Assembly (NCBI GenBank): GCA_029210265.1
Contig: JARGNP010000001.1
Location: 329,442 to 393,441 of the forward strand
DNA from: Legionellaceae bacterium
GTDB lineage: Bacteria; Pseudomonadota; Gammaproteobacteria; Legionellales; Legionellaceae
Reading direction: 5' to 3'
Length of the DNA: 64,000 bases
Position numbers and translations under genes: made by a program. Below, in pieces: positions 58,913 to 64,000 of this stretch (position 1 is its first letter; each line of letters starts with the position of its first letter). The notes under the pieces were generated by a model. It was not told the DNA's origin, ran no database searches, and saw nothing but the letters and a program-made list of their open reading frames with translations.

Positions 58913-59818
58913 ATGATTAATCAAACAAAACAACAAGCTCGCCTGGGTGTTCTGTGTCTGGTTCTGGCACAAAGCATGGTTGGCATGAATATTGTAATTG
59001 CAAAAATATTGACCGCCACAGTATCAATTCCTGTACTTTTGGGTACACGCTTTATGCTCGCATCACTCATATTATTCCCCCTGCATTGGCTAACAAAAAG
59101 TAGAAAAATACCTTTGCGTGAGCACTTTGCGAAATTAAACACTCAAGATTATGTTTACCTCGTAGCTCAGGCAATATGTGCTGGTAGTTTATTTAATTTC
59201 TTTATGTTTTTTGGTCTGAAATTTACCGATGCAAATATCGCAGGTATTATCACAAGCGCACTACCCGCGATTATAGCGATCATGGCCTGGATTATTTTAG
59301 ATGAAAAGTTCTCAGCCAAAAAATTAGTTTGCGTTGCTTTTGCAACGTTAGGGCTTGCAATCATTGCTGCCGATAAACTCAAAGCCCCGAGCATGGTTCA
59401 CTCGTTTTTTGGTGACTTTGTTGTGTTGGTGTCACTCTTTCCAGAAGCGCTCTATTATACGCTATGTAAGCTCCACCCTAATAAATTACCCGTGTTTTTG
59501 GTTGCAGCATTCATGAATGGTATTAATGCCATTGTTTTTATCACGGTGCTTTTATGCGTCCCCGTTCATATCTCCGGTGTTCCACTTGAAGCCTGGGCTA
59601 TCTTAGTTATAAGCGCCTTATGTTCAGGTTTGTTTTACGTATTTTGGCTTTATGGGAGTCAACATGTCGACGGCATGATGGCTTCGTTATCAACCGCCAT
59701 TATGCCTGTCGTCACCGTTCTCTTTGCTTGGATTATTTTAAAAGAAAATCTCTCGTTGATTGAGTGCTCAGGCATGGCTCTCGTAATTTTATCTATCTTT
59801 GCTTACGCAAAAAAATAA
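58913..59818 (+). CDS. EamA/DMT-family permease
   Basis: Ten-helix drug/metabolite transporter of 301 residues built from two EamA repeats: LLGTRFMLASLILFP...TDANIAGIITSALPAIIAIMAW in the first, DGMMASLSTAIMPVVTVLFAWIILKENLS in the second. Substrate unknown. Shares an operon with the upstream mechanosensitive channel. Confidence 0.9.
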   Translation: MINQTKQQARLGVLCLVLAQSMVGMNIVIAKILTATVSIPVLLGTRFMLASLILFPLHWLTKSRKIPLREHFAKLNTQDYVYLVAQAICAGSLFNFFMFFGLKFTDANIAGIITSALPAIIAIMAWIILDEKFSAKKLVCVAFATLGLAIIAADKLKAPSMVHSFFGDFVVLVSLFPEALYYTLCKLHPNKLPVFLVAAFMNGINAIVFITVLLCVPVHISGVPLEAWAILVISALCSGLFYVFWLYGSQHVDGMMASLSTAIMPVVTVLFAWIILKENLSLIECSGMALVILSIFAYAKK

Positions 59819-59848
59819 ACATCCTCATTATTTTATTCAATAACAACT

Positions 59849-59874
59849 TGAGTGGAGTTGATTAACTTCACTCA
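59849..59874. repeat. 11-bp hairpin after the EamA gene
   Basis: TGAGTGGAGTT (59849-59859) pairs with AACTTCACTCA (59864-59874), one G-T pair, 4-base loop. No T-run. Lies 43 bp before the first GHKL gene; terminator or operator is open. Confidence 0.5.
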
Positions 59875-59917
59875 TGGTCTATATATATCAGTACCCAAAT
59901 AAAAAAAAGAACCTCAT

Positions 59918-60838
59918 ATGCCATCGTATATTAGCATGGAATCAACATCATCTGGACAAGTCGATATCACGCTCAATTTAAGTTTCTATATCGAAGCGTA
60001 TGAAAAAGCCTACGGTTATCAAAGGTCGCCAGGAAAGAGTCAAGCGGATGCCATCGCTAAATTCAAACAACAGTCTTTAGAATTATCAGGGCAGCTCACA
60101 GGTCTTACCGGACAAATGCATTGGCTCGATGCCTTGAGGTTAGCAACCGAAGATTGGGAGCCATCACAACAAGATGCGGTTGCACAATCTCCTGCCGCGA
60201 GGATGATGGATAACAGCTTTATTGAAATCATCAAAAATAGTATGGATGAGGTTATATCCATGCATTACGACAGTACTCCAAGAAAACCACCCATCATTCA
60301 GCTCACGCTTAAAATTGATAACACAAGCTACTCCAATCAAATTTCAATACAAATAACGGATTCCGGGCGTGGTTTCCCTGATAGTTTTTTAGATAAAATA
60401 AATACACCAAGCCGCCGTGCGACGTACGTTAATGCCTCAAGAGGTTCAAATAAAACAACGCATCATGATAGGCCTCCGCTCTTTGGTGGGCAGGGTCGAG
60501 GTTTACGTATTTTAATCGCCGATGAAAATGGCGACGCACTCGAACGATCAGGTCAACGCGTCCATCGGTTCATAAAACCCGAGATATCATCTGTTGAATT
60601 TATAAATGCATTAGATGCTTTCGGTCACTGCAGAGGCGCAAGAATTACAGTAACAACATCAATTGAACCTCGAGAAGAATACATCGCTGAAGCAATACCT
60701 CAAGAAAAAAATCATATCACAGAGCCATCGCCAAAGTTTAGCTTAAGTTTCTTATCAGGCCTTAATATCAGCACTGAAGATGATCAAAGCAATGACGATA
60801 ATCTTGATATTAAAGACAATGCCTCACTTAGCGGATAA
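59918..60838 (+). CDS. Stand-alone GHKL ATPase-like protein, copy 1
   Basis: 306 residues with no membrane helix, no receiver domain and no phospho-acceptor His domain. The ATP-binding motifs of the GHKL fold (histidine kinase, Hsp90, gyrase B, MutL) appear in order: N-box IEIIKNSMDE (Asn107), G1 ITDSGRGFP (148-153), and G2 LFGGQGRGLRIL (189-199). An unfamiliar N-terminal 90 residues (YIEAYEKAYGYQ..., QMHWLDALRLAT) and an acidic C-terminal tail flank it. Function unknown; either a soluble kinase/anti-sigma-like factor or an effector. The paralogue follows 80 bp downstream. Confidence 0.75.
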   Translation: MPSYISMESTSSGQVDITLNLSFYIEAYEKAYGYQRSPGKSQADAIAKFKQQSLELSGQLTGLTGQMHWLDALRLATEDWEPSQQDAVAQSPAARMMDNSFIEIIKNSMDEVISMHYDSTPRKPPIIQLTLKIDNTSYSNQISIQITDSGRGFPDSFLDKINTPSRRATYVNASRGSNKTTHHDRPPLFGGQGRGLRILIADENGDALERSGQRVHRFIKPEISSVEFINALDAFGHCRGARITVTTSIEPREEYIAEAIPQEKNHITEPSPKFSLSFLSGLNISTEDDQSNDDNLDIKDNASLSG

Positions 60839-60918
60839 AACCTTAAGATTGATTGATTGATTGATTAAATTACTTTCTGAACTATATTTAAAGATATATA
60901 AATCCTAAAGAGATAAAT

Positions 60919-61881
60919 ATGCCTAACTTTATTCGCATGAAGGCCAATGCGTCAGGACACATCAATATTACATTAGATTTAAGCTCCTATATAAATGCCT
61001 ATGAAAAAGCCTATGGCTCTCAAATATCTGAGTCAGACGATCAAACTAAAACAGTCGCTGAATTTAAAAAAATATCACATAACATACATAAACAACTTGA
61101 TGGTATCTCAGGCCAAATACATTGGATTGATGCACTTGAAATAGCAACCCACAATTTAGAACCATCCCATCAAGATGCGGTTGCAGCATCTCCTGCTGCT
61201 CGAATGATGGATAACAGCTTTATTGAAATCATCAAAAATAGTATGGATGAATGCGTTACAAAATATTATGACAGTAATAAAGTAGCAAAACCCTGTATTC
61301 AACTTGCTATGGATATTGATAATACGAGTAACCCCGAGCAAGTATCAATACAAATCACAGACTCTGGCCGTGGTTTTCCTGATGCTTTTTTACATAAGGT
61401 AAGCACACCAAGCAACCGTGATACTTATGTTAATACATCACGTGGTTCACCAAAAGAAAAATGCAAAAATAGACCTCCTTTATTTGGAGGACAAGGGCGA
61501 GGTTTACGTATTTTAATTGCTGATGAAGAAGGAGATATGTTAGGGCATTTAGGTCAACGTATTCATCGCTTCACAAAGCCCGAGATCTCATCCGTTGAAT
61601 TCAATAATCTAATGGATATAAATGGTCATGTTCAGGGTGCACAAATCACCGTTACGACATCCATCGAACCTCGCGAAGATTTATCTTTAAGAATCCATAA
61701 AATAAAAGAACAACTTCAAGATAATAGGCGTTCGAACGCAACACCAAGCCCGACAGATTCGGTAGCGACAACGCATGAAAGCACAAGCAGCCGAGACTCA
61801 CCACCCATGCTTGATTTAGGTTTTTTGGATGATGAAGATCAAGACGAAGATTTTGATGATGACAACAACTTCTCACCTTAG
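60919..61881 (+). CDS. Stand-alone GHKL ATPase-like protein, copy 2
   Basis: 320 residues, paralogous to copy 1 along its full length. Same N-box, G1 (ITDSGRGFP) and G2 (LFGGQGRGLRIL) motifs, same QRxHRFxKPEISSVEF and ITVTTSIEPRE blocks. The tails differ: here Ser/Thr-rich then strongly acidic (DDEDQDEDFDDDN). A 47-base stretch over the N-box (61204-61250) is identical in DNA to copy 1 (60203-60249), although the genes differ elsewhere. Same orientation as copy 1, with an ATTG repeat tract between them. Confidence 0.75.
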   Translation: MPNFIRMKANASGHINITLDLSSYINAYEKAYGSQISESDDQTKTVAEFKKISHNIHKQLDGISGQIHWIDALEIATHNLEPSHQDAVAASPAARMMDNSFIEIIKNSMDECVTKYYDSNKVAKPCIQLAMDIDNTSNPEQVSIQITDSGRGFPDAFLHKVSTPSNRDTYVNTSRGSPKEKCKNRPPLFGGQGRGLRILIADEEGDMLGHLGQRIHRFTKPEISSVEFNNLMDINGHVQGAQITVTTSIEPREDLSLRIHKIKEQLQDNRRSNATPSPTDSVATTHESTSSRDSPPMLDLGFLDDEDQDEDFDDDNNFSP

Positions 61882-61904
61882 ATTTAGCATCATACGCTTC
61901 GCCT

Positions 61905-63509
61905 TTATTCTAAACTAGCCGCAAACTCAGCGTAACGTCCTTTATGATCAAGCACAAAGCCGCCAGGTTTGAAATATAAAATACGCCGCGCGATTTTATG
62001 AAGAAAATATCGACTATGACTCACAAAAATAACGGTTCCTGTGTAACTGACCAAAGCGTCTGCGAGCGCTTCAATACTCTCAAGATCCATGTGATTGGTC
62101 GGCTCATCTAAGATAATTACATTGGGCGACTCGAGCATCACTTTAGCAAGTAATAAACGTGCTGCTTCACCACCACTTAAAGATAAAATATCTTTATGTA
62201 CTTCATCTTTGGTGAATAACATGCCTCCAAGTGCTTTTCGGATCTGTTGATCATCAGCCCCTCTCGTGACTTCTGTCAGCCAATCAATGGCGCTGATATG
62301 ACGGTTAAGCAGCTCATGATGGTCTTGAGAAAAATAGCTGACACGTGCTTCATGCCCCCAATTGACCTCGCCCTCATCTTGCTCCAATTGCCCTGCAATA
62401 ATCCTCATCACCGTTGATTTACCAATGCCATTCACACCCATGATACCAACTTTTTCACCACGGGTAATACGAAAGTTTAGTTTTTCAAATAACGTTTTAT
62501 CTTTAAAACTTTTCTTCAAGCCAACTACATTGAGTAATTCTTTACCTGATGGACGTGTGGGCACAAATTTAAAGTTTGGGGCAATACGTGAAGAATTTTT
62601 AAGATCTGGAATTTCAACTTTTTCGATCATTTTCATACGTGAACGTGCTTGTGCTGCTTTTGAAGCTTTTGCACCGAATTTATCAACAAAACGCTGCATT
62701 TCTGAAATTTTAGCTTCAGCTGATTTTTTCTCAACAGATTTTTGCTCTTGTATTAAAGCTTTTTCTTTCAAAAATTGCGCGTAATTACCTTTGTAGGCAC
62801 GGACTTCGCCGTAATCAATATCAAGAATATAATCAGATAAATTATTAATAAAATCAACGTCATGCGAAATAAAGACCAGCAAGCCTTTAAATTCATTCTT
62901 TAAAAACTTCTCAAGCCAACGAATCGATAAAATATCCAAATGGTTCGTAGGCTCATCGAGCAGCAAGAGTGAAGGCTTCTGGAATAAAGTTTTTGCAAGT
63001 AAAACACGTAGCTTATAACCGCCTGATAACGCTTTCAGTGGTTTATCAAAATATTTTGGCTCGATACCTAAACCTTCTAAAATACTTTCAGCATCTGATT
63101 CAGCGGTATAACCGTCATGGTGCGCAACAATTTCTTCAAGTTCAGCCAGCCTGAAGCCGGCTTTATCATCCCACGTTTCGCTAGCAAACAAAGCCTCGCG
63201 TTCTTGGAAGGCATCCCAAAGCTCGGCTTTACCTTGTAAAACAATATCGCGAATAACCACGTCTTCGTATCGAAACTGATCTTGCTTTAACCAGCCTACG
63301 CTCGCATCTTTAGGAATCATGATATTACCAGAGGTTAATTCTTCTTCTCCGGTTAATAATCTAAAAAACGTTGATTTACCACAGCCATTCGCACCCACTA
63401 AAGCATACGAATTACCCGTGTTAAGATGTAGATTTACATCTAAAAAAAGGAGTTTTCTACCGTAGGTCATTCCTACATTTTTTAAAGCGATCGTACACGG
63501 GTTGCTCAT
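61905..63509 (-). CDS. ABC-F ATPase, YbiT-like
   Basis: 534 residues, two ABC cassettes and no membrane domain. First: Walker A GANGCGKSTFFRLL, signature LSGGYKLRVLLAK, Walker B LLLLDEPTNHLD. Linker rich in Lys/Glu (about 245-310, the P-site tRNA interaction motif region). Second: GVNGIGKSTVMRII, LSGGEAARLLLAK, VIILDEPTNHMD. ABC-F proteins act on the ribosome; YbiT is the closest subgroup by overall pattern. Start ATG 63509 after AGAGGAA. Confidence 0.94.
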   Translation of the reverse strand: MSNPCTIALKNVGMTYGRKLLFLDVNLHLNTGNSYALVGANGCGKSTFFRLLTGEEELTSGNIMIPKDASVGWLKQDQFRYEDVVIRDIVLQGKAELWDAFQEREALFASETWDDKAGFRLAELEEIVAHHDGYTAESDAESILEGLGIEPKYFDKPLKALSGGYKLRVLLAKTLFQKPSLLLLDEPTNHLDILSIRWLEKFLKNEFKGLLVFISHDVDFINNLSDYILDIDYGEVRAYKGNYAQFLKEKALIQEQKSVEKKSAEAKISEMQRFVDKFGAKASKAAQARSRMKMIEKVEIPDLKNSSRIAPNFKFVPTRPSGKELLNVVGLKKSFKDKTLFEKLNFRITRGEKVGIMGVNGIGKSTVMRIIAGQLEQDEGEVNWGHEARVSYFSQDHHELLNRHISAIDWLTEVTRGADDQQIRKALGGMLFTKDEVHKDILSLSGGEAARLLLAKVMLESPNVIILDEPTNHMDLESIEALADALVSYTGTVIFVSHSRYFLHKIARRILYFKPGGFVLDHKGRYAEFAASLE

Positions 63510-63524
63510 TACATTCCTCTAGAT

Positions 63525-64000
63525 TCATGGCATCATGCTGTTCAAAACATCATCTTTATCGATAAAACGATGCTTCAATGCCCCTGCTGTGTGTAAAAAA
63601 ATAAGCCCCAGCAAAATAAAAGCAATGAAATAATGAGCCTCACTCATCCAGTGGGCCAACGCTTCATCAGGTAAAATACCTGGGAATGGTACACTGAACC
63701 AACCAAAATAGACAGGTATTTTATTAGACGCTGTTGCCATTAACCAACCAGAAAGTGGCATAGCAAACAAAACCAGGTATAAACTATGCTGCACAAAACG
63801 TGCGAACAAGCACTCCCAGCGTGGCATAGCTTCTGGCAGAGCAGGCTTATTAAATCGCGCAACCCATATCAACCTAAAAAGCATCAAAGCGAGCAACGTA
63901 AGCCCTATTGATTTATGAAGCATATAGGCTGTCGGTTTGATTACGCCAGGCAAATAACCCAATAAAAAACCAACCCCCAGCATGCCAAACACAAGCAATG
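63525..64000 (-). CDS. Cytochrome b561 family protein (5' end outside window)
   Basis: Inner-membrane dihaem cytochrome b561, partial: about 157 residues are visible, and the usual first 20-25 residues with the first haem His (ER..K.LHW) lie beyond 64000. Visible are MLHKSIGLTLLALMLFRLIWV with a haem His, FVQHSLYLVLFAMPLSGWLMA, HWMSEAHYFIAFILLGLIFLHTAGALKHRFI. Family members move electrons between quinones and periplasmic partners. Confidence 0.88.
   Translation of the reverse strand, partial: LLVFGMLGVGFLLGYLPGVIKPTAYMLHKSIGLTLLALMLFRLIWVARFNKPALPEAMPRWECLFARFVQHSLYLVLFAMPLSGWLMATASNKIPVYFGWFSVPFPGILPDEALAHWMSEAHYFIAFILLGLIFLHTAGALKHRFIDKDDVLNSMMP

Noticed and set aside
60845-60868. ATTG tetranucleotide run between the GHKL genes as a phase-variation tract
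   Set aside because: Only about four units, intergenic, and no overlap with a recognisable promoter.

Overview
The window looks like chromosome of a low-GC gammaproteobacterium of the order Legionellales, probably Legionella or a close relative. The main reasons are a Mip-type FKBP peptidyl-prolyl isomerase that matches the Legionella virulence factor along its whole length, a stand-alone gspD-gspE (lspDE) pair of the type II secretion system, two paralogous MFS permeases of the type common in this group, and several eukaryotic-like or orphan proteins of the kind that feed Dot/Icm and type II secretion. These include leucine-rich repeats, a kinase-like protein with a CaaX box, an exo/endonuclease-phosphatase fold and ankyrin-like repeats. 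No dot/icm structural genes, CRISPR array, rRNA, prophage or complete insertion sequence is visible.

Layout. 1-5.1 kb is an accessory stretch: a catalase cut by the window edge, a tyrosine recombinase, a leucine-rich-repeat protein, and an MbcA/ParS-RES toxin-antitoxin operon with a well-formed promoter-operator. 5.2-17.1 kb is mostly housekeeping: yciB, a QseBC/PmrAB-like two-component system, ruvC-ruvA, an MFS permease, infA, pmbA, a secreted phosphodiester glycosidase and nrdA-nrdB. The nrd promoter carries a DnaA box and two NrdR boxes. 17.1-25 kb holds a PaaK-like adenylate-forming enzyme, a GGDEF/EAL protein with a decayed GGDEF site, gspE-gspD and tRNA-Met. 25-34.2 kb holds cysS, glnS, truA, a hydrolase, folD, gloB, and an MFS permease beside an aspartoacylase-like protein that has lost zinc ligands.

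34.4-40.1 kb holds a small charged protein, dinB, mreB-mreC-mreD and lolC-lolD. From 40.2 kb onward core genes (tRNA-Leu, ampG-like, mip, xseA, rhomboid, csp, an MscS channel, an EamA permease, ybiT-like ABC-F, cytochrome b561) alternate with unusual ones. These are an ankyrin-like protein, an envelope cassette of one secreted protein interrupted by an amber codon plus two paralogous lipoproteins, and an EEP-fold protein. They continue with a BspA-type LRR gene broken by an ochre codon, a NagB/PIG-L fusion, an SLC13 transporter, a kinase-like protein ending in CLIM, and a tandem pair of stand-alone GHKL ATPase-like proteins.

How the genes fit together: nrdAB supplies dNTPs under NrdR/DnaA-type control; mreBCD set cell shape; lolCD extract lipoproteins for the outer membrane, and the secretin GspD with ATPase GspE powers export. 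The orphan proteins scattered through 40-62 kb are the likeliest host-interaction candidates. Assignments rest on motifs read by eye; no database search was possible.
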